Assembly (NCBI GenBank): GCA_036250225.1
Contig: JAPZLL010000037.1
Coordinates: 62,001-126,000 of the forward strand
Reading direction: 5' to 3'
Length of the DNA: 64,000 nt
Source: Cercophora sp. LCS_1
Taxonomy: Eukaryota; Ascomycota; Sordariomycetes; Sordariales; Lasiosphaeriaceae
A model generated the notes under the pieces. It made no database searches, had not been told where the DNA came from, and saw only the letters and a list, made by a program, of their open reading frames with translations. Each line of letters begins with the position of its first letter. The stretch's first letter is position 1. Below, one piece after another: positions 12,447 through 24,313 of this stretch. The position numbers and the translations under genes were made by a program.

Positions 12447-13757
12447 ATGGAACCAGACCAGTCAATCTACGCGCTTTTCGCGGGAACCTGGCTCGGAGCC
12501 GTACGTTTCGACGCGGGGGATGACCGAGCCAAATGGAATGCCATCCTTGACGAGGCGCGAAAGTATACAGTTGGCCGCCACGACCAGTCATGTCCAAGAG
12601 TAGTCCACCACGACTCACTACGCGCCAAGCCAATCACTCCAATCGAGGACCTTTTCGAGTCGTTTCTTTCCCTGGGTGTTTTCGACGAAGAACACCCCAC
12701 TTCTCTTGGCTTTGAATTCGGCAGCGACGACCAGTGGGCAACAACCTGCCCTGACCACATCAAACAGGACGCAACCCATTACCCTGCTGGTTGGACGGAT
12801 ACTCTCGCAGAAGCCTGGCCTTTTCCATACCACTGGGGCGACCCTGTCCCGGTGTATGAGATACCATATGCGACAGAAGTCGAGGAACTCCCCGACGCCG
12901 AGTTTCCAAAGTTCATGAGCCTTCCCTTGGAGATTCGACACGAGATCTATCTGGAGACTCTCGAACCTCAGGTGGTCTGGCTGTGGCAACAACCCGACTA
13001 CCAGAACCCGTTGGTGGCGATCGATGGCAGAAGCGTCGCATTCGAAGACCCCCACCGTCCGCGAGAGTGGTCTGACTTGCCTCTTCTCCGAGTTTGCCGC
13101 GAATCGCGCCAGCTCATGATATCGCTGTTCGGTATTCCGAAGCGCAGGATCTGGAGCGCCAACGAAGACCACAAAAACTACATGCCCATGTCGATGCCGT
13201 TTTGCCCCGCCCTCGACACTGTGCGCATCTCCTTGATCTACCCGGCGCCATATCCCAGGGTTGTTTTTGACGACCCGAATTCCAAGGTCTTCAAGTGCGA
13301 GAGGGTCCAGTTCGGTATCGGAGAGAGCCGAGCAAGCAACGCGACCATCGCCGCGGAGCTATCTAAGACGGAGTGGATTCTGGGAAAGTTCACCAACCTT
13401 CGCCATCTAGTGCTATCAACGAAGGCTTTTGACGATTGCCACTTTCACGAAAACACTGAAGAATTAGGCGCAGATGATCAGGTGGACATCGAGCACGGGC
13501 TTGGGGGTGTCTACGGTCTGGGGCACCTCCTCTTTCTACGCAAGTTGAAGACCATGTTTTTCCCTACGTTCAAGTCGCTCTGGCTTGTTCAGAGCGATCC
13601 CGAAATAAGGACATGCTCTGCTTCCAGACTTGGACCTGAGTTTGTATGGATGCGGCCGCATCAGTTGGAAGCCTGGAGCACGGATGTGGCAGAACTTCCG
13701 CCATTCAATCCTGATCAATACAGGAGACGTGAACCGGTGCGATATGTTGCTGAGTAG
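12447..13757 (+). CDS. 2EXR domain-containing protein (intact copy)
   Basis: Single exon, 436 aa. Around residue 155 it has the F-box-like 2EXR start (FMSLPLEIRHEIYLETLEPQVVWL), and about 45 residues later the second half (WSDLPLLRVCRESRQLMISLFG). These two blocks define the fungal 2EXR family, whose members are abundant and of unknown biochemical function. Residues 1-150 start MEPDQSIYALF and are shared with the decayed copy downstream. No signal peptide or membrane helix is visible. The ATG at 12447 was preferred because the related copies begin at the same point of the alignment. Confidence 0.8.
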   Translation: MEPDQSIYALFAGTWLGAVRFDAGDDRAKWNAILDEARKYTVGRHDQSCPRVVHHDSLRAKPITPIEDLFESFLSLGVFDEEHPTSLGFEFGSDDQWATTCPDHIKQDATHYPAGWTDTLAEAWPFPYHWGDPVPVYEIPYATEVEELPDAEFPKFMSLPLEIRHEIYLETLEPQVVWLWQQPDYQNPLVAIDGRSVAFEDPHRPREWSDLPLLRVCRESRQLMISLFGIPKRRIWSANEDHKNYMPMSMPFCPALDTVRISLIYPAPYPRVVFDDPNSKVFKCERVQFGIGESRASNATIAAELSKTEWILGKFTNLRHLVLSTKAFDDCHFHENTEELGADDQVDIEHGLGGVYGLGHLLFLRKLKTMFFPTFKSLWLVQSDPEIRTCSASRLGPEFVWMRPHQLEAWSTDVAELPPFNPDQYRRREPVRYVAE

Positions 13758-14285
13758 TTTGATTTTCTTGTGGCGCGGTGGAACACAAAGGGGGGGCCAA
13801 GCGTTGGGGATGTCAATTGTTGAAGGCATGGAAGATGGCAGCGGTGCCGGCATCGTCGGCGGTCGCAACACTCAGCTTGACAACGCAGCCCACAAAATGC
13901 TAAATTCATCGATTGATGTGTTACAAGTACCTTTCACCCTCCCTTTCAATTTGGTCCGTTTGCTTAGCTACAGTTCGAGCGCGAGAAATCAGAAAGTCTA
14001 GCTCTACGCATTACCTGGAGCAGAGGTTCCGAGGTGACGATCTCCCCGCCGAGCGCAATATAGGTAGGCATGTGCTGACCATGACTGGAGGCTCTTCCTT
14101 TTGGATTGTTTGTCGCGGACAAGTGCCGATGCTGCAAAGTTACATAAGCAAGCCACTCATCATGTGGCAGGGGCGGTGGGTGGCCTGGGATTTTTGATCG
14201 CGGTCGCCGCCAAATCTCTTTTTTCATCAGGCAGCCGACCACGGCACACTCATCGCACGTTTCATGGAGGCCACCGTCACAAATC
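13758..14285. other. Intergenic region between two 2EXR copies
   Basis: 528 bases with no supportable gene. It separates the intact 2EXR gene from the decayed copy. No start codon in frame with the second copy is found at its 3' edge. Confidence 0.4.
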
Positions 14286-15456
14286 GTGGCACTCGACCAC
14301 ACCTCGGTATACAGATTGTTTGCCCAGCGGAAACTCGATGCGGTTCGTTTTAGCCTCGACGGCAGCGACCAACATCAGTGGCATTCGGCCATCGATGAGG
14401 CGAAGAAGTATGCCATCGGTTCTCGGGAAGACTGTGGCGAACACGACGACGAACCACCCGCCAGGTCTAATGAGGAGCAATCGACACCTCGTGGAACGAT
14501 TGGCGATGGTGGCGGCTACTGGAACACCACCTGCCCTGCCGATCTCGAGCCACACGTGAGCTACTACCCTGCCAAAGACATCGAGCGTCTTGCCGCGGAC
14601 TGGCCCTTTGATTACGAATGGACCGCGCCCGTCCTTAGTGATGTCTTCTTCAAGCCCAATGGATCGGACATATCAACTCAGCCTGACAGGCACTTCACGC
14701 TCTTCCCGAGGTTACCGGCGAAATTGCGTCGCCTCATCTACCTAGAGTCGGTCGAACCTCAAGTGGTATGGCTTCGGAGAATATCTACAACCGATCCTGG
14801 GAACTGGAGCTTTCTACGGACGGTCAACAAGACGCTGATGCCGAGGGATCCAAATCGCATCCGGCAGTGGTCCGACCTGCCCCTTCTCCGCGTCTGCTAC
14901 CAGTCACGCCGGGTCATGCTTGAGCTCTTCGGCAGCCCGCAGCACAGAGTCTGGGGGACATACGGCGCCACAATGGCGGAGATTGCAAGTCACATGCCAA
15001 TGTCAGTTCCATTCAACCCAATCTTGGACAGTGTTCGGATATCATTCAACCACTTTTCCGGATATCCACAAGCAGTCCTTGATCACTGGGATTCCAAGGT
15101 ATTTCCATACCGAGAGACTACACATCGACTTTTGCGGCTGCAAGAACGACATGGACCGGATGCTGCTTGAGGTTGAGGAGGCCCTCGAAAAGTTTCGCAA
15201 TGTCCGCCACTTAGCCCTTTCATTGACTCGACGCAGGTGCCCGACCAGACATGGAGACTCGTACGATGTTGGGCACCTTGGCCTTTTTTGTATGCCCAGG
15301 CTCTTGGGCCGCGACGGAGAAGGCGCTCCGTTCCCGAAACTCAAATCATTTTGGATTGTACAGGATCACGGGACTATTCGACAGAAGCGCGGGAGAGGCT
15401 GGCTGCGATTGACTCGGGTGAAATGGCTGGCTGGCTTCCGAACGCAGGGCTCATAA
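14286..15456 (+). pseudogene. 2EXR domain protein, decayed tandem copy
   Basis: Clearly related to the gene at 12447. The N-terminus LDHTSVYRLFAQRKLDAVRF matches DQSIYALFAGTWLGAVRF of the intact copy, and the 2EXR blocks LPAKLRRLIYLESVEPQVVWL and WSDLPLLRVCYQSRRVMLELFG are conserved. Two lesions are visible. The codon aligned with the start is GTG and no upstream in-frame ATG exists nearby. Near 15100 the homology shifts to another frame: one frame ends DSKVF and the next continues HTERLHIDF, after which ...FRNVRHLALSL matches FTNLRHLVLST of the intact copy. The first frame stops at 15170 and the shifted frame at 15456. No plausible intron explains the shift. A sequencing error in one base is the alternative for the shift but not for the missing ATG. 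Confidence 0.7.
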
Positions 15457-15740
15457 ATGCCCTCAACATTAATAATAGGCCCTATCAGTGGCTTGGCAAG
15501 TATTCTGAGGCGTGGCAGGCGTGTCCGGTACCAAATGACCAGTAAGTTTGGGAGAGGTGCGGATTTAGGGTGCCGGCAACCTCGGCTTTGAGCGAACAGA
15601 CTTTCCTATCGGTCCATCGTTTTTCACAAGTTCGCGAGGAAATATCGTCTCGGCAAAGAAATGCACTCTTCCACGACTCGCAATTATATTTCTATCAACT
15701 CCTTCACCTCCACATCCGACCCAACAACGCTGGCAGTGCA

Positions 15741-15819
15741 ATGTCAACTGTTCAGGGCGATCAATCTGCGTATTCGCTATTTTAGAGAGGAAAGAACGAT
15801 TGGTCCCGTCTGTTTCGTC
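15741..15819 (+). pseudogene. Fragment of a third 2EXR copy (first about 25 codons)
   Basis: The frame from the ATG at 15741 reads MSTVQGDQSAYSLF and then stops. This matches the start of the intact 2EXR gene (MEPDQSIYALF). Shifting frame after the last Phe gives REERTIGPVCF, aligning with the following AGTWLGAVRF / AQRKLDAVRF. Homology ends soon after. This is a short truncated remnant, inferred from alignment by eye. Confidence 0.5.
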
Positions 15820-16780
15820 ATTACAAACCCCTCTGAACTACATGTGCCGAGCCTCTTCGTCCCTCAATGTAGGCCGCGGTTGTTTGCAAGTCTTTGGGTG
15901 ATCTTTGTAGGCCATCAGCTCATATCGTTCCTGATTATCTTGATCTATATTCTGAAGTCAAGTTGCTGAGGGACACGTGACTAGCACGTGGTTGTCTCGT
16001 CCTCTGAGAGGAGTCCCCCTCGTAGGCCACATGTCCTTGCGAATTGTGTTCAGGACTCTCAGTTTTATACGAATTATTATCAATTACCTCCAACCCTCTC
16101 TTCTTATCGATGCTGGCGTCTCCGGTCTATCAGCGAGGTTGTCAGGGACGTTGGACGGGTTGCTCCGACCCTGTCATGAGCCCCACCCACCCCCGGGCCG
16201 TTTCTGCCAAACTCTATTTCGACGCCGCTTTCGTTCTCCCGCGTGCACACAACAATGTCGCGTCTCATGTTCGAGCATTCTCCTTGGAAGCGTCTGTCGC
16301 CCGCAAATTACCTCATTTCACAACGTCGATGGTTTCACTTTTCCGAGCATGGAATCCGACTGTTGCACCCGAATGACCGAGCTTTCAGCTGAGCTGCAAG
16401 GCGGCGTGCCCCTGTCGGAATTCGGATTCTCTTTTTGACCTTGTCTCCCGGGCGCTGGGGCCGCCAGGCAGGTCAAACGATTCTTCTTACTCTCCTGAGC
16501 ACCCATAATGGACCAATTTTTCTCGCCCTTCCCGATGTCACATTGCGGTGGGACCTCTGCCAGTGACGCAAAAGTACCGCCAAGCACCCCTGTTCAGGCA
16601 CCCGTTTTCTTCAGGGGTTGCAGGGCTGAAACGCCCACCAACCAGGAATGGTTGGCTCGCTCGCATATCGCACCCGCTCGGATAAATACGCGACAGCTCA
16701 ACCCCATCCCCATAAAGCTCTTGCATCGCCACTTTCGCGCTAGGCAGCATGGTCAACGCATCTGACAACTTGCCGACACG
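15820..16780. other. Intergenic region
   Basis: About 960 bases between the 2EXR fragment and the DUF3176 gene. Several overlapping open frames exist, but none has splice-consistent continuity or recognisable sequence. Confidence 0.4.
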
Positions 16781-18800
16781 ATGGGCTTGAACGCGATGGA
16801 CTCCCAAGCCTTCACGGGCATCGGCCAGCCGAGGGTCAGAGGCCCGGGTATCAAGGTCGGCGACGTCTGGCTGGTTATCCTCTCGCTCGTTTCGTCGTTT
16901 GTCCTCCTCGGCGGCCTCATCGGGCTGCTCCTTGCCTTTGACGGGCAGCCCATTTTCGACTCGGGCGTCGTCACGCTCAACACGCTAGTCGCCATCATCA
17001 CGACCGGCTACAGAGCGTCCATCACCCACGTGCTCGGTTTCGTCGTCAGCCAATCGAAATGGGTCGCCTTTGCCAATGGCCGTCGACGGCTGCTCGACTT
17101 GGACCGCATTGAGTCGGCCGGGCAGGGACCGCTTGGGAGCATGCTTCTGCTGTTCAACACCAAGGTCAAGGGCATCGGTATCATTCGTTTCGGTGCTCTC
17201 CTGACCGTGGTGAGCATCGCCATCGACCCGTTTGCCCAGCAGTTGTTGCAGTATCGCCAGACGACCTCGTTCATCCGGGATGCTTCTGGGAGGACCACCA
17301 TTGCTCGGGCCGGCCGATATTCCCGGGGTTCAGAGGCTCGTCTCACGCTCGCTCAAATCCAGTGTATGCCCAGCTTCCCCCCCATCTTGCTTGAAGCTGA
17401 CCGTCGCAGTTGTTGAGGGCAACTCGACCAGCCTATATGGCCCAGCTACCAATATCCCAATCATCACCGATGCCGACTTTTCGATGCAGTCAGCCATGAT
17501 GTATGGACTGATCCAACCTCTCGCCGCCGTCTCTCAACAGGCCAATTTCTCTTGTCCGTCGGGGAATTGCACCTATCCCGAGTTTGCCTCCCTCGCCGTC
17601 TGCTCCGCGTGCGCCGACATCTCCAACCTCATCACGATTGATCAAGTGTCTTCCGGCTCACGCATGAACATCTCGCTCGACAGGACTGTCACTCCGCCGT
17701 CTGCCGATCGAACCACGATCACGCGCTACTCGTTGCCAAACGATCTTCGTATGTTTGCTTTACTGATCCCTCATTTCACATCCTGACACCAAGGAACAGG
17801 TCTCGACAACTCTCTTCTCCTCTCGCTTCGTGGCACCACCAACGCCTCCCGCTCTCTCGCTTTCCCCGGCCTTGAGACCCTCATCTGGTCTCAGACCATC
17901 CTTCGTCATCCTCCCTCGACCAACACGACCTATCTCGGCTCCTCCCTCTCCGCCGTTACGGCGACCGAGTGTGCCCTCTATTACTGCGTCAAGACATACA
18001 ACACCACAGTTACCAATGGAATCCTGACCTCCTCTGCGTCGCCCATGAAGGTTGACCGCGATCCCTCCTCCTGGGAACTCCGCTCCTTTTCCAACAGCCC
18101 GGCGCCAACCCTCCCTGCGACCAGACAGAAGGATATCTCCTACCACCCACGTTTCTCCTTCCCGCTACGAACAGACTTGTCACTGGGAGGATACAACATA
18201 TCACAGGCCGCCGTCAACTCAATCTCGCACATGATCCAACGCACCTTGGCCAGCTGCACGGCCGTCACGAGGAACTGCACGACCACATTGGAGGCAGTGG
18301 CAGATAACTGGGCGCCCTTGAACGGCTTCTACATGACAGTCCGCAACGAGGTTCAGTTTGAACCGAGCGTTGCCGGTGTCTTTTGGAACGGCGACATAAA
18401 CAGCACGTTTGAGAGTGTGGCAGAGAGTCTCAGCAATGCTATTCGATCGGGCGGTGACGCCGACGGACAAGAGACAGTAGAGGGACAAGTGGGCGTGTTG
18501 ATTGTCAGGTACCAAGTGGACTGGTGGTGGATTATTTTACATGGCGCGGTGGTTGTGGGCGTTCTAGTGATGATGGTCTGGGTTCTAATCAAGACGGGAC
18601 ATGATGTGCCGGTTTGGGGGTCCAGCACGTTGGCTGTTTTGAAAAAGGGCGAGGAGGCGGGGGCATTGCTTGGTGGAGCGGAGAGAGTGGAAGAGATGGA
18701 AGACAGGGCGAGGGAGGTCGAGGTCGTGTTGTTTGGCGGTGAGAGGCTTGGCGGAAGAGTTGGCGAGAGGGAGAGCGATGAGGAGTTGTGGAGGAGATGA
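16781..18800 (+). CDS. DUF3176 family membrane protein
   Basis: Three exons: 16781-17363, 17410-17748 and 17800-18800, about 640 aa, in phase. The layout is that of the fungal DUF3176 family. Near the N-terminus is a hydrophobic segment (VWLVILSLVSSFVLLGG), then a second segment followed by ASITHVLGF and a third helix ending in IDPFAQQ. A long, probably extracellular region has many NxS/T sites and paired cysteines (FSCPSGNCTYPEF). One C-terminal helix (WWWIILHGAVVVGVLVMMVW) precedes an acidic, Arg-rich tail of about 85 residues. Function of the family is unknown; a plasma-membrane location is inferred from topology. Confidence 0.82.
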
Positions 18801-21800
18801 GCAGCTATTTACGTCTATTACATTACTGGTTTTTGCTTCACTTGCCCTCATTAATTCTGGGATACCGATATGTTTTGCTTCACTTTGATTCCTTGTTTCT
18901 GGTTTGCGCGCTCGACTTGCTAGCTTCCGGGAGGTGTTCAAGTGTGACGTCTCGGCTGATGCTGTGTGAAGTTGGGTTGACGGTTGGGATAGCAGCTGGT
19001 GGCCCTCACCCCTGGTTATCGGTGTCCGCTCAACCTCATGAAGCTGCCATGTCATGCGTCCCCAGACCGCAAGTTCGGCTGCTCGAACTTCCCCGAGAGC
19101 CGACATGCCTCGGTTGAGCGAATGGCAGAGGCCCACCACGTCACCACCAACTTGATTGATCCACCCGCGCTGCCCCTTACGCAGATTTCCTTCCATCTGA
19201 TCTCTCGCGTCTGTTTGTTCGACCGAAAGGCATCCAACATCAACTTGGGCCCTTGGCGCTGTCGCGCTATCGGTGGCCAAGCATGGATCCCCAAATGTGG
19301 AGAGAAAATGTCGAGAAATGTACAGGAGATGACGGAGACTCGGTAGAAGATGGTGAAGAATGGATCAAAGCTCCCGAAACTTGGTCAGGAAGCAGTTGCC
19401 GACCCGAGCTTGGAGCACGCCGTTTGCGGTACCTGCGCGGCCGACCTCGCCGAGGATCCCGACACCCCTGTCGCGCTTTGGTTGAGGACGAACCAGCATT
19501 GCCATGAACAGTCCTGCTGTGACTCTGGCCCTACCGCGAACGTCCACGCTGCAGATGAGGCTTTGGTCAACCGCATCCGTCGAGTCCAAATCAGACGCAA
19601 GGATAAGACTGTCGAGGTACCTTCATCTCTGACACAGACAGCCTCCAGGAGGTATAAATAGCTGCTTGACGCCAGCTGGGCGGGCATTCAGGTTTCCGGA
19701 TATTCCCTCCATCCCGAGCATTATGAACGCACGCTTAGCAGTTGTAACTTGGCTACGAGCCATGATTTATAGTCGTGCATCTTCCTGAAGACGACTGGTG
19801 TTATATAAACATTTTCGTACTTGCGTCCGTCCCTTCCCGACTTGAGGATCCAGAGATGACTGCGTCTCTCTTTCCCTGTTGAAGCAAATCATCGTGGGTG
19901 CCAGGGGGAACGCGGGCCATCCCATGGTATGGTTGGGAGAGTGATAGTTTCCCGCGAATCTTGAGAGTCTGCCATTCCCGCTCCGGCAAGCCGTCTCCCC
20001 ATTCCACCCCCATCGGAGCCAACGACGTGGTCAGTGTCTGACCTATACACCCCAGAAAATGGGGTCGTGACTCGAGAGGCCATGTAGTGTAGGACGTGCG
20101 CCACAGAGGCTACGCTACGCACGTTGCCGACGCGCAGTCAGAGCAGAGTGCGAAATGAGGTACCAGAAATCGACGATACCACTCCGAATTCCAGCCACAG
20201 CCCAGGTAATGTGGAGGACGGCCGGGGTTGTCGACTATTTGCACCTCCATCCCATTCGCTTGGTTACCTCAGAAGCTGCGTCAACGCCCACCGAGAAATA
20301 CTGTCTGGGAGAGAGCTTCATGTGTCACACTAGCGCGGCAAGGACACGCCACAGGGAGAGAAAGGAGGCCTTCCTACCTACAAGACGATCCAAGATTCCG
20401 GTGCAGGTAGCTAGCTACTCTGCCCGTTCTTCCCAGCTATCAATATACGTACCCAGGTAAGCGAAACTGTCAATGATCCTCCTCCCTCCCCAGTTTGCTG
20501 ATCAAGAGATGGCACGAAAGAGAGCTACAATGGTTACAGGCTTCTCCTAAAGCCCCAGGGACACACGGTACTCTGTGGCTATTTTGGGGTCTTTAACCCA
20601 ACGGCACTGGTTGCTTACTCCTGGCCTAGACTTAGCCTCTTCGAGGCTGTATCAATAACGGCCGTTGATCGTGGTCCCAAGAAAAACACACTGTAGTTTA
20701 AGGACTTGCCAAGCCGCAATCAGAGGAACCCGTTCCCTTCGTTAAAACAAGTCATCGTCAACGCAGGGAACAACACAGGGCATTCTATTTAATATAGATG
20801 GAAATCTGTCATTCAACAATTAACAAAGGAGGCTATGGAGGCAGCAGGACTCGTAGTCGGCTTGGAATTGTTCGGCATATAGGGCCTTCGGGGTTTGCGT
20901 CGCTCCGCATTGGCAAGCAGCCTTTGCTTGGAGACGCGCTGACGTCTGGGGCAGAGTGCTCGGGGCCGCAGAGGACGAGCGTGCAGAGAACCAAAACCGT
21001 GAATAGCAGCAGGAGGAGTAGGTTGGGGCTGGGGGTTGCTGTATCATTTGTGCTATGGAGGATCGGGAGATTCGGCACGCGGGCTTGGAGATTGCAACGG
21101 TTCAGCATGGAGGCCTTTGGCCCTTCCCTTTTTCCTAAATATACCCCGCGTTGCCACTATGTTTCTTCTTTGATGTATATCATTCTCTTGAAGCAGCGAG
21201 TGGCTGTGGACGATGCTGTCTTGTCTTGGTTTCATGTGTTTTTGGCCGCTCAATTTGGCATGGGTGGGAGAGTGTGAACCAGGAATTGATGGAGGAGGCC
21301 GAGCAGGCGGCAGGGTTGGTGGTGGGTTTGGAGTGGTTGGAGGTGGAGGGAGAAGTGGAGAAACCGAAGGAGACTCACCTAAAGGATGCCCTAGACGTCT
21401 GGGGTGGGCGTTGGGGGTTGTCTAGGACCAGCCTGCTTCGAACGGCAATACCAGTGAGCAGCATGAGTGAGCAACCCCAGCAGGCGATTATCAGTGTCTT
21501 TGGGATCGGGACATATGGACGGCAGAATTGCTAGTAGGCCTGATATTTTTCTGATTGCTAATTGGAACCCCGGACCGATAGGACTTTGATGCACATCTTG
21601 TCGAGTATGCTAATAAGGAGTCTGTAGCATGATGTCAAAGCCGTCTGGCCGCGTTCGATGACACCGAGGCGAACCTGGTCCTCCGGCCTAGTGAAAACAA
21701 TCCAGGTCCCGAGGAAGCAGCAGATCCGCGGAGAGAAAAATGAATGGCGGGATAGAGCTGGGGAGAGGATATACACGACCGGAATGTGCCCAGCTGGGAC

Positions 21801-21950
21801 AAGACGATGGTGCAACTCCTCCATGATAGCACCTTAGCTACCCGAGTGCAAACACATATGTGGTAAGAACTGTGCTGGACAGGCTGTTATTCTCGGGTCA
21901 AAAGCGAAAAGCCAGAACGGCCAGACCTCTCCATGCCGGTGCTATGCCCG
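18801..21950. other. Long gene-poor stretch
   Basis: About 3.1 kb with no gene I can support. The best open frame is on the minus strand at 20833-21108 (91 aa). It contains one strongly hydrophobic run (LLLLLLFTVLVLCTLVLC) and could be an exon of a small membrane protein, but lacks homology that I recognise and clear partners. Other frames are short and overlap on both strands. No transposase, long terminal repeat or tRNA was seen. It could hold a relic element or a non-coding gene. Confidence 0.35.
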
Positions 21951-23520
21951 TCAAGGCTGAAAATCCAAGACGGCAATATGCCTTGTCCCCTCGACAATGA
22001 CAATGACAAATAACGACAAGACGCCATGTTCCAGTCTTCCCGGATCAACCAACGGCTCCCCGGTAAACCCTTCACCCTCCCAGACTTGTTGGCACGTTGA
22101 GAATTCATCTTGTCTCCGCGCCTTGACGATCCTCAAAGTGGGCGTCATCGAATCCGGCAGAAGAAAGTACACATCGCCGTCGTTCCCGACTGCCACCTCG
22201 CCTCTCAAGTTCCCATTAACCTTTTTGATGGGTCGTCGGGTCCAGGTTCCTGTGTTGTGTTGTCAGTGAAGCCCCCGATCTGCTGAAATGAAAAAAAAAA
22301 AAAAAAAAAAAAAAAGACATACCGTTCTGTCCATGGTAATGCATCCACCACACCCCTCCCTCATCACCGTCCTCTTGTTTTATCCCGTATCCCTCAATCT
22401 GACCAAGCCCTTTTAGATGGTGGTCATATCTCTCGCGCATCAAAACATGCACATCCTCACGAAAAGCAGCCTGTCCCTCCTGGTTGATCAACCCACTTCC
22501 CTTTTGTATCTCAAACACGGTGACGCCCTCACTCTCGCAACTGACTGCCTCGTCGTTTGCTAGGTTAGCAATTATTGTCCCTTCGGTATTCCGCCACGTC
22601 CTCCCCAGATCGGTGGAATAAGTGTGACAAATGTTGTGGTTGTTGTATGCGGAATTGGGACCGGCTTGCTGCTTGTGCTTGGTGTCGAGCGGGTCGTGGC
22701 AGCCTTCGTAGGGGACGAAACCGCGCCATGTGAGGGTTACGTGGAGGGTTCCGTGCTCTTCCTGTGCTCCGCCATCTGGGTCTTTTGGATCGGTAGTAAA
22801 GCTGCGGGAGCGAGGAGTGGGAGGGGAATACGACAGGGCGTTGATGTATGGGTTGGAGAGGATGCCGTGGAGGTAGGGGCCTAGGTAGGTCCAGCCTTTT
22901 TCTACGCCCTGTCCATCCCCTGTTTTGGCGGTTTCGGCGACTGCGGCGGTGTTGGCGGTGGTCGTGACAGGAGAATAGACATATAAATGATCGTCACCCA
23001 ATCCTGCTTTGCCGTCGCGAAAGGTAAGGAATAGCTCTTTTTCCGCTGCGCAGAAACGCGGATACGTAATGTACCCGAATGGAATATGGTCTCTGTCAAT
23101 CCCCGGTAACGCATCAAGCGTTGGGGTGAACAAGTCTGCATCCCATTTGAACTTTTCTGGGTCCGTTGCCACGCCTGGTACCGAGACTCGATATCGAAGG
23201 GGATCGCAGTGGTGGTCGTAGGCGAGATGGATCGTCCCGTCGGATGGACAGACGCCTAGCTGCACGGTATTGTGTCCATCATCGGTGGTTTGAGGATAGT
23301 CGGTGAAGATGATGGTGTCCCATTCTGATGAAGGGAGACGACGTCGCGAGAGGTGGATGTACACTGTTGACTGGGGCGATGAAGGGATGGCGGCGTAGTA
23401 TACCGCGTATTGGTATCCATTGGCGGTGAGCAGGGCGTGTTGTTGGTACGAGACAACGTTGATGGGATTCTTGCGTGGTGGATCCCTAGCAAGGATCGTC
23501 ACCGTCGGTTGGGGAAGCAT
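21951..23520 (-). CDS. BNR-4 repeat-type protein (sialidase-fold-like)
   Basis: Two exons: 23520-22323 and 22249-21951, about 498 aa, joined in phase (GQN|G-TWTRR). Blade-like blocks recur: YAVYYAA, VYIHLSRRRLPSSEWDT, GTIHLAYDHHCDPLRYRVS, FLTFRDGKAGLGDDHLYVYS, and a late CHTYSTDLGRTWRNTEG resembling an Asp-box. This pattern fits the BNR-4 family, a beta-propeller group found in secreted polysaccharide-active proteins and uncharacterised proteins. No signal peptide is visible at the N-terminus (MLPQPTVTILARDPP), so export is uncertain. The intron (22250-22322) contains a 25-base homopolymer that acts as polypyrimidine on the coding strand. Confidence 0.72.
22291..22315. repeat. Homopolymer A tract (25 bases)
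   Basis: Twenty-five consecutive A on the plus strand, within the intron of the minus-strand BNR-4 gene. On the coding strand it is a T tract between donor and acceptor. Confidence 0.95.
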
Positions 23521-24313
23521 CTTGGAGGATGACGAGTTGGGGTAACCGGGGTGTGCAGTGCGCCAGGGTTTTAGTCTGTTGACTGGGGAGACTCCGTGTG
23601 ATTTGTGGAGAATTGAATCCCGCTACCTGTCAGTTCTCACCGTGCTTGCTCACCGTGCTTGGCGGTGGTGACAGTGTTTACTCGGATCCCCGCGACTTGC
23701 AGTTTGTCAGAATCCACACGTTTTCTTTCTTTCTTTCTTTTTTGAGACGGAAATGCGGCATATTTGTGGTGTTCGTCCCGACATCTGCGTGCTATGGTAC
23801 AATGGCACATGGCTAAAGTACGGTATTAATCCCGCCGGGAGTTGCAGCGACAAGCTTCCGCTCCCACCTCGGCTGACAGTGAGGGGTTCACCGACGATCC
23901 ATCCCGGACAAGGTTCTCCATTCCCGCCGCAGCTGTATCACCCTGCGTTCCCTGACCTGGCAAGCATCGGGCAAAGGTGCAGTAGTTCTGGCCATTCGCG
24001 GAAAAATGCACCTCCACGCCGTGTGCGGTAAACGGGCCGGCCAGTGGCCGGGGTCGCCGGGTATGCTGCGGGTGTATATTGTGTGCGACTAGATAACGAA
24101 CTCACTTATCAGGCCCTTCATCTGCCATCTTTGGCTCCTTGGGTGGTCGTGATCTCGTTCTTCGCTCCAAGACATCCTCCTCTGACCCATTGCCCTCGAT
24201 CCAACCTCCCCTCGTCTTGGCCTCCATCAATTGCCCTCCCCGTCCGGCCATCAATTCCAACCCACCCAACACCAAAGAGTCAAGTCGCTCCAGACGGGGG
24301 GACAACCGCCAAA
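23521..24313. other. Divergent promoter region (BNR-4 gene / MFS transporter)
   Basis: About 790 bases between divergent genes. It contains a CTTT microsatellite at about 23721-23744. An open frame runs into the transporter exon from 24044 but shows no conserved sequence before the ATG at 24314. Confidence 0.45.
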
